Origin: JAPPHA01 sp963662815
GTDB lineage: Bacteria; Pseudomonadota; Alphaproteobacteria; Rhodobacterales; Rhodobacteraceae
NCBI GenBank assembly: GCA_963662815.2
Contig: CAXXWA010000040.1
Span: 1 to 64,000 of the forward strand
Direction of reading: 5' to 3'
Length of the DNA: 64,000 nucleotides
The position numbers were made by a program, and so were the translations under genes. Positions 1-9,140 of the stretch are shown piece after piece (position 1 is the stretch's first letter; every line of letters begins with the position of its first letter). The notes below the pieces were generated by a model that did not search any database, was not told where the DNA came from, and worked only from the letters and a program-made list of their open reading frames with translations.

Positions 1-221
1 ACGGGCGGGTTGTCCCGTGCCGAAATCCCCGGTGACGAAATGGAGAAACTCGCAGTGCCGCAGACCTGCTCGAGCGATTTCCAGTCCGGCGCGGGTGCGC
101 CGGGAAGGTATTGCAGTCCCGGTCAAGCGGAAACCGCGAAAAACATACGCTTGAATGATCGCAATTCGTACAGTCGGACGGCTGCGGCGAATTCGCGGCC
201 TCCGAGCGAGCGAGAGGCTCG
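1..221. other. Non-coding region upstream of rne
   Basis: No convincing gene is seen in these 221 bases. Only short out-of-context reading frames are present. It is probably the 5' leader and promoter of rne. RNase E messages in other bacteria often have long leaders used for autoregulation, but no conserved structure was identified here. Confidence 0.4.
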
Positions 222-932
222 ATGTCCAAGAAAATGCTCATTGACGCGACGCATGCGCAAGAAACCCGCGTCGTTGTCACAGACGGTAACAAGGTCGAGG
301 AGTTCGACTTTGAAAGCGTCGGCAAGAAAATTCTGACTGGCAACATTTATCTTGCAAAAGTCAAACGCTTAGAGCCGTCCCTTCAAGCGGCTTTCATTGA
401 GTACGGAGGCAACAGGCATGGTTTCCTCCCGTTCTCGGAAATCCATCCTGACTACTACCAGCTTCCGGTTGCGGACAGGCAACGCCTGATTGAGGAAGAA
501 GCCGCAAATGCAGCGCAAATCGCGAATTCTAAGCCGGAAGCGGAAATCGGCGACGGCGAATCCGATGCCGAGACCAGCGTTGCGGACGATTGCCGCGACG
601 GCGTTCTGCCCGCGAACGGGAAAGCCGCTGCCCGGCGCGTCTCCTCGAACGCAATGGAGGTCAGGGGCGATGGCGACGACCGGCTTGAACCGGAACTGGT
701 GACGGTTCCGGAGGAGTCGCGTCCCGATCCGGTCAAGCACGACTCCGAGTCTGACGACGCCACGGCGGAATCCGGCACCGATCCGAATGGCGGAGAACAA
801 GGAAGTTCCCCGTTCGGAGGAGCGGATGCGCCTCAAGCCCGCCAGATTTCGGCCCGGGGGCAGCCGATGAAATTCAGGAACAAGCACGGCTGCGACAGTC
901 TCTGCCCAGGCGCTACAAAATTCACGAGGTAA
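222..932 (+). CDS. rne: Ribonuclease E, N-terminal part (frame broken)
   Basis: This is the 5' part of ribonuclease E, the endonuclease that starts mRNA decay and processes rRNA. It begins MSKKMLIDATHAQETRVVV. It carries the first half of the S1 RNA-binding domain, including AAFIEYGGNRHGFLPFSEIHPDYY, here split as AAFIEYGGNRHGFLPF and SEIHPDYY. A long acidic low-complexity insertion follows (about residues 90-210), as is usual in alphaproteobacterial RNase E. The frame runs into a stop at 932. The rest of the protein continues in another frame from about 842. Restoring one G in the GGGGG run at 856-860 fuses the two frames and gives RRYKIHEVIQVRQVLLVQVV across the join. The start ATG has a GAGAGG-like site upstream. 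Confidence 0.85.
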   Translation: MSKKMLIDATHAQETRVVVTDGNKVEEFDFESVGKKILTGNIYLAKVKRLEPSLQAAFIEYGGNRHGFLPFSEIHPDYYQLPVADRQRLIEEEAANAAQIANSKPEAEIGDGESDAETSVADDCRDGVLPANGKAAARRVSSNAMEVRGDGDDRLEPELVTVPEESRPDPVKHDSESDDATAESGTDPNGGEQGSSPFGGADAPQARQISARGQPMKFRNKHGCDSLCPGATKFTR

Positions 933-952
933 TCCAGGTACGCCAGGTTCTA

Positions 953-2866
953 TTGGTCCAAGTGGTCAAGGAAGAGCGCGGCAACAAGGGCGTAACCCTG
1001 ACCACCTACCTTTCGCTTGCCGGGCGCTTCTGCGTGCTGATGCCGAACACGCCTCGCGACGGCGGCATTTCCCGCAAGATCACGAACGCCTCCGAACGCA
1101 AGAAGCTCAAGGAAATCGCGGCAACCATCAGCGTGCCCGAAAGCGCAGGTCTCATTGTCCGGACAGCGGGAGCGAAGCGGACGAAAACGGAAATCAAGCG
1201 CGACTTCGAGTTTCTTTGCAGGCAATGGGACGAAATTCGGAATCTCACGCTGAACTCGACCGCGCCCACGCTCATCTATGCGGAAGGCGGGCTTATCAAG
1301 CGCTCCATTCGAGACCTGTACGGCCGCGACATCGATGAAGTCCTTGTTGAAGGAAAGGACGCCTACCGGATCGCGAAAGACTACATGAAGATCCTCATGC
1401 CTTCGCATGCGAACCGGGTTCGCCATTTCAAGGAGCCCCTGCCGCTGTTCTCGCGATACCGGGTCGAAGAGTTCCTGTCCGGACTGCTCAAGCCGGTCGT
1501 GCGCCTGCCATCCGGCGGATACATCGTCATAGACGTCACGGAAGCGCTCGTCGCGGTCGACGTCAACTCCGGCCGCTCGACGAAACAGGCCTCCATCGCG
1601 GAAACCGCGCTTCAAACTAACCTTGAAGCTGCGGACGAAATCGGCAGGCAACTCCGCCTCAGGGACCTCGCTGGGTTGATCGTCATCGACTTCATCGACA
1701 TGGCCGACCGGCGGAGCAATTCCGCAGTGGAAAAACAGCTCAAGGCTGTCCTCAAGTCGGATCGAGCGCGTATTCAGGTAGGCCGAATATCGAGTTTCGG
1801 CATTCTCGAAATGTCGCGCCAAAGGCTCAGGCCTGGAATGCTCGAAGCGACGTCGACACCGTGCAGGCACTGCCAGGGGACGGGAATAACGCGTTCGAGT
1901 GATTCACTGGCGCTTTCGGCATTGCGAAAACTCGCCGAGGAGAGCGTTCGTTGCCGGAACGGCGACATCCTGCTGCTGCGAGCACCTGTGGAGATCGCCA
2001 ATTTCCTGATCAACGAGAAGAGATCCTACATCGGCGAACTGGAGTCGCAGCGGGGAGTCTGCATCAGATTGGAAGCCGACCCATCTCTTGCGGGAAGCGA
2101 TTGCGCCCTGGAGCGCAAGCGAGCGCTGCCTTCGGATGGCCGGCAACAGGGATCGCCCGAGCCGGTGACGATCGACAGCGTGAGGGTCGTCGACACGGTC
2201 GCGGAGGACAGCGGCGATTCCGAATCTCCCAAGGAAGCACCGAAGCGAAAGCGCAGGCGGCGGCGGCGCGGCGGGCGCGGGTCAGCGGAGGACCGCGCGA
2301 CCGCCCAGGAAAGCCAGGCCGATCGCGAAACCGGCAGGGTCGACGAACAGGAAACGACCGGGGAGGAAGCGCCGCCGGCCGCCGCTCCGGATGCGTTGCC
2401 CGCCGCCGCAGGCATTCCGGCCGGGAAAATGGATGCCGGTGCAGCCGAGGACACGTCACGGAAACCTCCAAAGCGGTCAAGACGCCGAAGACAGTCGTCG
2501 GCAAGGGAAGATGCCGATGTCGCCGGCGTCGCCAATGAGGCCGCCGACCAGCCATCGGCGGATCCGGAGACGGCGGATTCGCCGAAGGTCCCGCGGAAAC
2601 GAAGGAAGAGTCGATCCGCTGGCGCGAACGCGACTTCCGTCGCCAACGACTCCGGGACAGACGATTCCGGGGGCGGCACCGGATCGCCGGCGGACGCCGG
2701 AGAGGGTCGCCAGGCCGCGGCCGGAAACGGCGGACCCGGGCCAGCCCCTGAATCGGATCGCCCCGGCATGGCGGGAGACTCGGAAAATTCCGGACAAGCG
2801 CCGGATCAGGCGACTCTCGACGGCGACGACAGGAAGCGAGGCTGGTGGAGGCGAACGGCCCCATGA
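953..2866 (+). CDS. rne: Ribonuclease E/G, catalytic and C-terminal part
   Basis: This is the main body of RNase E, in a different frame from the N-terminal part. The frame is open upstream to at least position 782, so 953 (a TTG) is only the first usable start codon, not a natural start. It holds the second half of the S1 domain (ERGNKGVTLTTYLSLAGR) and the catalytic DNase I-like region with VDVNSGRST and IVIDFIDM, which supply the metal-binding aspartates. The zinc-link motif TPCRHCQGTG follows. The C-terminal third is disordered with arginine-rich blocks (KRKRRRRRRGGRG, KRSRRRRQ, RKRRKSR), likely RNA and degradosome contacts, and ends in a tryptophan-arginine tail. With the frame repaired the protein would be about 880 residues. 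Confidence 0.88.
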   Translation: MVQVVKEERGNKGVTLTTYLSLAGRFCVLMPNTPRDGGISRKITNASERKKLKEIAATISVPESAGLIVRTAGAKRTKTEIKRDFEFLCRQWDEIRNLTLNSTAPTLIYAEGGLIKRSIRDLYGRDIDEVLVEGKDAYRIAKDYMKILMPSHANRVRHFKEPLPLFSRYRVEEFLSGLLKPVVRLPSGGYIVIDVTEALVAVDVNSGRSTKQASIAETALQTNLEAADEIGRQLRLRDLAGLIVIDFIDMADRRSNSAVEKQLKAVLKSDRARIQVGRISSFGILEMSRQRLRPGMLEATSTPCRHCQGTGITRSSDSLALSALRKLAEESVRCRNGDILLLRAPVEIANFLINEKRSYIGELESQRGVCIRLEADPSLAGSDCALERKRALPSDGRQQGSPEPVTIDSVRVVDTVAEDSGDSESPKEAPKRKRRRRRRGGRGSAEDRATAQESQADRETGRVDEQETTGEEAPPAAAPDALPAAAGIPAGKMDAGAAEDTSRKPPKRSRRRRQSSAREDADVAGVANEAADQPSADPETADSPKVPRKRRKSRSAGANATSVANDSGTDDSGGGTGSPADAGEGRQAAAGNGGPGPAPESDRPGMAGDSENSGQAPDQATLDGDDRKRGWWRRTAP

Positions 2867-3037
2867 CCGGTGATTTCGCGGGGTTCGGAAAAAATACATG
2901 CGCCCAGCGGGCAACGTGCGGAAAGGCGAACGCGTCGCCTGCCAGATGAATGGCTGCTATCGCATTGCCGGATCCGGCGAAAGCGGTCACTCGGGGCTTG
3001 CGGGAGAGCACCGGCAAGTCCTTCTGGGAGAAGACTG

Positions 3038-4369
3038 ATGATTCCGAACCGGTTGACAACCTGCCTTGCCGCAGCCCTCGTCGCGGCGGCGCCGACGGCG
3101 CACGCCGCCGGACTTATCCGGGACGCGGAGATCGAACGGACGCTACGGACGGCGAGCGAACCCATCTTCAAGGCGGCGGGACTCGACGCGGCGTCCGTGA
3201 ACATGTTCATCATCAACGATCCGTCGCTAAACGCGTTTGTCGCAGGCGGAAACAACATCTTCATCCACGCCGGACTGGTGCAGAGGCTTCCGCACGTGGA
3301 ACTCTTCCAGGCGGTCATTGCGCATGAAGTCGCCCACATAACCGGCGGGCATCTTGCGCAGCGCGCCGTTCAAGCGGGAAGCGCGGGCAACGCCGTCGGC
3401 CTCGGCTTCCTCCTTGGTGTCGCAGCGGCGGCGGCGGGCGGCGCGCCTGCCGGAGTCGGCGTCGCAATCGGAACGGCGGACGCGGTCGGAAAAACGCTGT
3501 TCAAGTATTCGCGCACCCAGGAGTCGATCGCCGACAGGACGTCGGTCAGGTATCTGGCGGACTCGAACATCGATCCGGCTGCGATCATCGACGTGCTCGA
3601 AATGCTGGACGCGCAGGAGGCTTTGTACGGATCCGGCGCAAATCCCTATGTGCTTTCGCACCCGCTTCCGGCGACTCGAATCGCACAGCTCCGCAATGCG
3701 GTCGACCAGCATCGAATTGCTGAAGGCAACTCGCAGCGGGCAGCGGAACTCGCATACTGGTATGCGCGCGCGCGCGCGAAGTTTCAGGGATTCCTCGGTC
3801 GCCCGGCGCGCAACCTTCGCGATGCCGGCAGCAGGGGCAACAGCGAGACAGCGACAATCGTCCGCGCGATCTCGCAATTCAGGCTCCCAGATCCGGCGAC
3901 TGCAATTCGGGAAGCCGACCGCCTTCTTGACTTGCGGCCAAACGACCCATTCTATCATGAACTCAAGGGACAGATCCTTCTGGAAAGCAACCAGGCACGC
4001 GCCGCCGTCGAGTCCTATCGCAAGGCGGTTTCCATCGCAGGCGATGAGCCGCTGCTGCTTGCCGGTCTCGGACGGGCGCAACTGGCGGCACGGGACGCCT
4101 ATTCGAACGACAGCGCGCTCGCCACCCTGACGCGCGCTTACCGGCTTGACCCACGCGACGGACGCATGCTTCGAGATCTGGCGATAGCCTACCAGCGCAG
4201 TGGGCAAAACGGCATGGCCTCGCTCGCGACGGCAGAACGATTCGCCCTCGCTTCCGATTTTCGCCAAGCCGCGCTGCATGCCGCGCGTGCGCAGCAGCAA
4301 CTCGCTGCGGGAACGGCAGACTGGCAAAAGGCAAGAGACATACTGGCGGCGGTCGGACAGGTTCGCTGA
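3038..4369 (+). CDS. M48 family zinc metalloprotease with TPR region (BepA-like)
   Basis: The product is a secreted metalloprotease of family M48, like BepA/YfgC, which in other bacteria acts in the periplasm on outer-membrane assembly. The 443-residue protein starts with a Sec signal peptide (residues 1-24, cut near AHA-AG). It has the zinc motif HEVAH at residues 96-100 and the third ligand E162 in QESIADR. The C-terminal 200 residues look like TPR repeats. The ATG at 3038 was chosen because it follows a GGGAGAAG site and gives a clean signal peptide. A longer reading frame starts at 2870 but lacks these. A DsbA-family gene follows 16 bp downstream, so both envelope quality-control proteins may be co-transcribed. 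Confidence 0.88.
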   Translation: MIPNRLTTCLAAALVAAAPTAHAAGLIRDAEIERTLRTASEPIFKAAGLDAASVNMFIINDPSLNAFVAGGNNIFIHAGLVQRLPHVELFQAVIAHEVAHITGGHLAQRAVQAGSAGNAVGLGFLLGVAAAAAGGAPAGVGVAIGTADAVGKTLFKYSRTQESIADRTSVRYLADSNIDPAAIIDVLEMLDAQEALYGSGANPYVLSHPLPATRIAQLRNAVDQHRIAEGNSQRAAELAYWYARARAKFQGFLGRPARNLRDAGSRGNSETATIVRAISQFRLPDPATAIREADRLLDLRPNDPFYHELKGQILLESNQARAAVESYRKAVSIAGDEPLLLAGLGRAQLAARDAYSNDSALATLTRAYRLDPRDGRMLRDLAIAYQRSGQNGMASLATAERFALASDFRQAALHAARAQQQLAAGTADWQKARDILAAVGQVR

Positions 4370-4385
4370 AAACGGAGACAATCAA

Positions 4386-5141
4386 ATGATACGAGTACCA
4401 CCCGCATTCCTCCTGATTCCGGCGCTCATTGCATCCCCTGCCGGCGCCACTGAACTTACCGATCTGACCGAAGCCGAGCGAACGGCCCTACGGTCAGAGA
4501 TTCGCGAGTTCCTTCTCGAGGAACCCGGCATACTCCTCGAGATGATCGCGATCATCGAAGGGGAGCAATCCGATGCGAGTGCCGAGAGGGATCGGGATCT
4601 TGTCCTTCAATTCCGGGGTGAGATCTACAACGATGGCATTTCCTTCGTGGGCGGCAATCCCGACGGCGACGTGACCATTGTCGAGTTTCTCGACTACCGC
4701 TGCGGATACTGCCGACGCGCCCACGGCGAGATTGCCGCGCTTCTCCGACAAGACGGAGGCATTCGCTGGATAACCAAGGAGTACCCGATCCTCGGACCGG
4801 ATTCCCTGTTTGCCGCGCGCATGGCCGTAGCGACGCTGCGGTCTCTCGGCGACGGCGCCTATCTCGCGCTTCACGATGTTCTCATGACCCACGATGGATC
4901 GGTCAACGACGCGACCCTGGAAGAAATCGCATTGAGAGCGGACATCGATGTCGAGACGATCGAGGACGCAATGCAGGATCCGGGCGTTCAACAGCATATC
5001 GCGTCCGTAAGGGAGCTTGGCCAATCTCTCGGGATCCGTGGAACGCCGACGTTCGTGATCGGCGATGTGATGATCCGAGGTTACATATCCGGCGCCGACA
5101 TGCAGGGGATAGTGGCCGGAGTCCGCCAGGCCGCGAACTGA
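4386..5141 (+). CDS. DsbA family thiol:disulfide oxidoreductase (Com1-like)
   Basis: The product is a periplasmic thioredoxin-fold oxidoreductase of the DsbA/Com1 type, which introduces or shuffles disulfides in exported proteins. The 251-residue protein has an N-terminal signal sequence (about 1-21), a helical N-terminal extension, and the redox motif C106-G-Y-C109 in FLDYRCGYCRR. The cis-proline loop GTPTFVIG lies near residue 218. CGYC rather than CPHC is common in this branch. It is 16 bp downstream of the M48 protease. In related genomes aroQ commonly sits between this gene and accB; it is absent here. Confidence 0.9.
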   Translation: MIRVPPAFLLIPALIASPAGATELTDLTEAERTALRSEIREFLLEEPGILLEMIAIIEGEQSDASAERDRDLVLQFRGEIYNDGISFVGGNPDGDVTIVEFLDYRCGYCRRAHGEIAALLRQDGGIRWITKEYPILGPDSLFAARMAVATLRSLGDGAYLALHDVLMTHDGSVNDATLEEIALRADIDVETIEDAMQDPGVQQHIASVRELGQSLGIRGTPTFVIGDVMIRGYISGADMQGIVAGVRQAAN

Positions 5142-5276
5142 CGCCGGAGCGATCGTGCGGCTGTCCGAACCGGTCAGGACCAGGCCCGCGACAATGGGTT
5201 TTGCGTTGCAGCGCAAGCTCCTTTATGCTCTTCCGAATTGGAATTCGGGCAGTTCATTCGGTGGCGGTCAATCACG

Positions 5277-5759
5277 ATGAGCAAGACGCAACGGGATTCG
5301 GACATCGGCTACGTCGCGGCGCTCGCCGAGTTGCTGCAACGTCACGATCTTTGCGAGATCGACTTCAGCAGGACGTTCACCAGTGAATCGTCGATGACCG
5401 TACGCATAGCACGGCAATCCGCCATTCCTCAGCCTTCCCGATTGCCGCCATCCGAAGTTCCGCGAACCGCTCCTCCACCGGCGGAAGATTCCGATATTGG
5501 CGAGTCCGTGGCGCAGGATCAGCATCCGGGCACCGTGACGTCGCCGATGGTCGGCACCGTCTACCTGCAGCCGGAACCCGGAGCCCCTCCGTTCGTCGCC
5601 GCTGGAGAACACGTTTCGGAGGGGCAGACACTTCTCATCATCGAGGCGATGAAGACCATGAACAACATTCCCTCGCCGGCGACCGGGACAGTCAAGCGGA
5701 TTCTCGTCGAGAACGGCAGTCCGGTGGAATACGGCGCTCCGCTCGTAATCATCGAATAG
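5277..5759 (+). CDS. accB: Acetyl-CoA carboxylase biotin carboxyl carrier protein
   Basis: This is the biotin carrier of acetyl-CoA carboxylase, the first committed step of fatty acid synthesis. The 160-residue protein has an N-terminal dimerisation segment, a proline-rich linker (about residues 55-75), and a C-terminal biotinyl domain. The biotin-accepting lysine is in EAMKTMNNI. The ATG at 5277 gives the usual AccB length; an upstream in-frame ATG at 5238 would add 13 residues without support. accC starts 17 bp downstream, the standard accBC pair. Confidence 0.95.
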   Translation: MSKTQRDSDIGYVAALAELLQRHDLCEIDFSRTFTSESSMTVRIARQSAIPQPSRLPPSEVPRTAPPPAEDSDIGESVAQDQHPGTVTSPMVGTVYLQPEPGAPPFVAAGEHVSEGQTLLIIEAMKTMNNIPSPATGTVKRILVENGSPVEYGAPLVIIE

Positions 5760-5776
5760 AGCATTCCGGTCGCGCG

Positions 5777-7120
5777 ATGTTCAGCAAAATCCTCGTTGCG
5801 AACAGGGGTGAAATCGCGCTCCGGGTGATCCGAGCCTGCAAGGAACTGGGCATTTCCACCGTGGCCGTTCATTCGACCGCGGACTCGGACGCCATGCACG
5901 TGAGGATGGCCGACGAGAGTGTCTGCATCGGACCGCCCCGGGCCCAGGAGAGTTATCTGGCGCCAGCCGCAATTCTGTCGGCCTGCGACATTTGCGGTGC
6001 CGACGCGATACATCCGGGTTACGGCTTTCTGTCCGAAAACGCCGATTTCGTGCAGATCATCGAGGATCACGGCCTGGTGTTCATCGGGCCGTCTTCCGAG
6101 CACATTCGCTGCATGGGAGACAAGGTCGCTGCTCGCGAGACGATGTCTCGCCTCGGCGTTCCATGCGTCCCAGGATCGGACGGCAGCGTGGACACCAGCG
6201 GCGATGCGCGCAGCATCGCCGGAGAGCTCGGCTATCCGGTCATCGTGAAAGCGGCTGGCGGCGGCGGCGGGCGCGGAATGAAGATTGCCGAGTCCGATTC
6301 GGAAATTGAGGAGGCGTTCGCGTCCGCCCGTGCGGAGGCGATGGCGGCCTTTGGCCGCGACGACGTCTACATCGAGAAATTCCTGACAAAACCTCGGCAC
6401 ATCGAAATACAGGTATTCGGAGACGGCGCCGGGCGCGCGGTCCACCTCGGGGAACGCGACTGTTCGTTGCAGCGCCGACACCAGAAACTATTCGAAGAGG
6501 CACCGGGGCCGGTCATCGACGATGACACGCGCAAGGCAATCGGAGCAAACTGCGCCGTCGCAGTCTCGGAACTCGGATACGCGGGCGCCGGGACTTTTGA
6601 GTTTCTCTTCGACCGCGGCGAATTCTACTTCATCGAGATGAACACGAGATTGCAGGTGGAACATCCGGTTACGGAATCGATCTACCAAGTCGACCTCGTG
6701 AAGGAGCAAATCCGGGTTGCCGCAGGGCACGAAATGACGCTCGATCAGGACGCGCTGTCAATCAAGGGGCATGCGATCGAGGTGCGAATCAACGCCGAAC
6801 GGCTGCCGGACTTCGCCCCATGTCCGGGGCAGGTCACGACCTTCCATGCTCCCGGGGGTCTTGGCGTGCGCTTCGATTCGGCTCTCTACCAAGGATACGT
6901 GATACCTCCCTACTACGACAGCCTGATCGGCAAGCTGATCGTGCACGGAACGGACCGGCGTGCGGCGCTCGCGCGTCTCCGACGCGCACTCGACGAACTT
7001 GTCGTGGATGGAATCGACACCACGGCACCGCTCTTCCGGGCGCTCCTCGACGAGGAGGACATCATCAGAGGCGACTACAACATCCACTGGCTTGAACGGT
7101 GGCTCGCGCACCGGAACTGA
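5777..7120 (+). CDS. accC: Acetyl-CoA carboxylase, biotin carboxylase subunit
   Basis: This subunit carboxylates biotin on AccB using ATP and bicarbonate. The 447 residues are full length for the family. It begins MFSKILVANRGEIALRVI, the biotin carboxylase N-domain signature. It carries the glycine-rich ATP-grasp loop GGGGGRGMK, the motif ERDCSLQRRHQK, and the active-site segment EMNTRLQVEHPVTE. It is directly downstream of accB and 21 bp upstream of aat. Confidence 0.97.
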   Translation: MFSKILVANRGEIALRVIRACKELGISTVAVHSTADSDAMHVRMADESVCIGPPRAQESYLAPAAILSACDICGADAIHPGYGFLSENADFVQIIEDHGLVFIGPSSEHIRCMGDKVAARETMSRLGVPCVPGSDGSVDTSGDARSIAGELGYPVIVKAAGGGGGRGMKIAESDSEIEEAFASARAEAMAAFGRDDVYIEKFLTKPRHIEIQVFGDGAGRAVHLGERDCSLQRRHQKLFEEAPGPVIDDDTRKAIGANCAVAVSELGYAGAGTFEFLFDRGEFYFIEMNTRLQVEHPVTESIYQVDLVKEQIRVAAGHEMTLDQDALSIKGHAIEVRINAERLPDFAPCPGQVTTFHAPGGLGVRFDSALYQGYVIPPYYDSLIGKLIVHGTDRRAALARLRRALDELVVDGIDTTAPLFRALLDEEDIIRGDYNIHWLERWLAHRN

Positions 7121-7141
7121 CCGTTCCGGCGGACCACCTGC

Positions 7142-7804
7142 ATGGCGACCTACAGGCCACTGCCAACGCGACCGAGTCCCGAAGTGCTGCTTTCAGCCTA
7201 TTCCGTCGGGCTGTTTCCGATGTCGAACGGCGCGGACGACTCAGACGTTTTCTGGGTTTGCCCCGAGCGTCGCGGGATCCTTCCTCTCGGTTCCTTCCAC
7301 GTATCGCGATCCCTGTCCCGACGCATTCGACGACACGACTATCTGGTGCGAATCGACTCCGAATTCGAAGCGACCTTGGAGGCTTGCGCGGACCGGCCCA
7401 CAACCTGGCTGAGCGGCGCGATCCGCGAGTTGCACGCCGATCTTCACCGGATGGGCCATGCCCATTCCGTGGAAGTCCACATGCCTGACGAAGGGATGGT
7501 CGGCGGTGTCTACGGGGTCTGCATCGGCGCCGCCTTTTTTGCCGAAAGCATGTTTTCGCGCCGCCGCGACGGATCCAAGATCGCACTCGCACATCTTGTC
7601 GCCCGACTCGTTCACGGCGGATTCACTCTCCTCGATGTGCAGTTCCTGACGCCGCATCTCGCAAGCCTCGGCGCGACGGAAGTCTCGGCCTCCTCATACC
7701 GGTCGCGGCTCCATGCCGCCCTTTCGCGTCGAAGCAACTTCTTCCGCCTGCCCTTCCACACTCAACCGTCGACGATTCTGCAGGCCATAACCCAGACGTC
7801 GTAG
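7142..7804 (+). CDS. aat: Leucyl/phenylalanyl-tRNA--protein transferase
   Basis: The enzyme adds Leu or Phe from charged tRNA to N-terminal Arg or Lys of proteins and so feeds the ClpAP N-degron pathway. The 220-residue protein has the family signatures VGLFPMSN near the N-terminus, GGVYGVCIG, and ESMFSRRRDGSK. Its last 43 bases overlap the 3' end of the convergent DUF2155 gene. The accC-aat order matches related alphaproteobacteria. Confidence 0.95.
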   Translation: MATYRPLPTRPSPEVLLSAYSVGLFPMSNGADDSDVFWVCPERRGILPLGSFHVSRSLSRRIRRHDYLVRIDSEFEATLEACADRPTTWLSGAIRELHADLHRMGHAHSVEVHMPDEGMVGGVYGVCIGAAFFAESMFSRRRDGSKIALAHLVARLVHGGFTLLDVQFLTPHLASLGATEVSASSYRSRLHAALSRRSNFFRLPFHTQPSTILQAITQTS

Positions 7805-8235
7805 CGCGGGTGCTCGAGCGCCGAAAGCGCGGGACTCGACGCGATCATCCAACCATCGAACCGTGGCGCGTCGTCCCGCGAATCGCGGATGACGAGGCGG
7901 GCGAACGCATCGGCGTCCGGGTTGTCGACCGGGTATCGGCACTCCGCGAGATGAATGCTCAGGAACCCGCGCGTGACCGGTTCGCCCGCGACCACGTTCA
8001 GGTCTTCCGTGTCGCCGGTGAGCAGGTCGAGCATGCGCAGCCGCGCACCGGGTACGCTTTCGGCGCGGATCGGCGGTTCGGACTGCATCGGGGCGGCCGG
8101 TTCCAGGGGGACGGTGGTGACGCTCCCGTCATCGGCCTGGGCACGTGCGGCGTCGCGAAAGAGATTGTCCGGACCGTTGACGGCGAAAGCAATCACGACG
8201 GCGACGGCGGCAGCCGAAAGGCGCAAAGGCTTCAT
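7762..8235 (-). CDS. DUF2155 domain-containing envelope protein
   Basis: The gene encodes a 157-residue protein of the DUF2155 family, of unknown function. It has an N-terminal signal or anchor sequence (about residues 6-25), a variable linker, and the conserved C-terminal half with FLSIHLAECRYP and GWMIASSPAL. Its ATG overlaps the mlaD stop by 4 bp (ATGA), so the two are probably translated together. The pairing with MlaD and the NDUFA12 homologue is typical of Rhodobacteraceae. The family recognition comes from motif memory and neighbourhood. Confidence 0.85.
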   Translation of the reverse strand: MKPLRLSAAAVAVVIAFAVNGPDNLFRDAARAQADDGSVTTVPLEPAAPMQSEPPIRAESVPGARLRMLDLLTGDTEDLNVVAGEPVTRGFLSIHLAECRYPVDNPDADAFARLVIRDSRDDAPRFDGWMIASSPALSALEHPRYDVWVMACRIVDG

Positions 8236-8680
8236 TGGCCGTCCCGGCCGGATACCAGCTTCATGAGCAGCGTGACGAGACTCACGGAACCCTGGGTGTC
8301 GGTGATCGTATCGCCCGTCTCCAGGTTATCCAGCGCGGCGCCGGGCATGATTTCGACATAACTGCCCCCGAGCAGTCCCTCCGTGGATATCTGGATGCCG
8401 GAGTCCTCGGGGATCGCCACGTCCGCGTCGATCGAGAAGGTCACGTCCGCGCGGTAGCTCTCCCTGTTGAGCGCCAGGACCGAAACCGTTCCCACCTTGA
8501 CGCCTGCAAGGCGCACGTCGGTCCCCGGGAGATCCCGTTCGCGCTTCGGAAACTCGCGTGAACCTCGTAGGTTTTCCCGGACGGCCCGTTCCCGGTCTTG
8601 CCCGCCGCATAGACGAGGAACAGCGCCGCTGCAGCGACCACGACGACCCCGATGACTGTTTCCGTTACGTTTTCGGACAT
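8232..8680 (-). CDS. mlaD: MlaD family outer-membrane lipid asymmetry protein, frame broken
   Basis: The gene encodes an MlaD/MCE-domain protein, the periplasmic lipid-shuttling component anchored to the inner membrane. The frame from ATG 8680 (MSENVTETVIG, then a transmembrane segment at about residues 7-24) reads through ASFRSANGISRG and then goes out of frame. A second frame (ending at 8232) continues the MCE domain with RLAGVKVGTVSVLAL and EGLLGGSYVEI. Restoring one base in the four-G run (C run on the plus strand at 8523-8526) joins them into a normal protein of about 149 residues. This is either a sequencing error or a real pseudogene. The stop overlaps the DUF2155 start by 4 bp. Confidence 0.8.
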
Positions 8681-8717
8681 TGTCCCGTGAACTCCGGCCT
8701 GCGCCGAAGATCCGTCG

Positions 8718-9092
8718 CTACTCAGGATTCCATGCTTCGTAGTCCTGCCGTCCGGCGGGCTTGCCGGAACGCAGGCTCCCCGGCGGCGCATAGGCGCGAT
8801 CCGTCCCGGTCAGGTTCACTTCGTGCGGTCGTTCCCAGTGCTTCCTGATCACCGGCCGATCGGCGGGAGAGGAGGAGCACGTGTGATGCAGCCAGCCGTG
8901 CCATTCAGGCGGCACCCGGGAAGCTTCGGACTCGCCGTTGTAGATTACCCAGCGCCTCAATCCCTTCTGGTAGTAGCGGTTGCCCTCGCCGTCTTCGCCG
9001 ACGAGCTCGCCGTTCAGCCAGGTGTGGAACCAGGTATTCAGTGTCTGGCCGTTCCACCAGGTGAAAACACGCTTCAAGGACACTTCATTCAC
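8718..9092 (-). CDS. NADH:ubiquinone oxidoreductase subunit NDUFA12 homologue
   Basis: The product is a 124-residue homologue of the complex I accessory subunit NDUFA12 (B17.2), found in alphaproteobacteria and mitochondria. Recognisable segments are TWFHTWLNGELVGEDGEGN, RRWVIYNGE and PPEWHGWLHHT. Its C-terminus is basic and proline rich. It lies just upstream of mlaD on the same strand. The location next to mlaD and DUF2155 rather than with the nuo operon is usual in Rhodobacteraceae. Confidence 0.92.
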   Translation of the reverse strand: MNEVSLKRVFTWWNGQTLNTWFHTWLNGELVGEDGEGNRYYQKGLRRWVIYNGESEASRVPPEWHGWLHHTCSSSPADRPVIRKHWERPHEVNLTGTDRAYAPPGSLRSGKPAGRQDYEAWNPE

Positions 9093-9140
9093 CCGGCCGC
9101 CGGTTCCGCATCATCGACATCGGCCAGCGACGCGCAGCCG

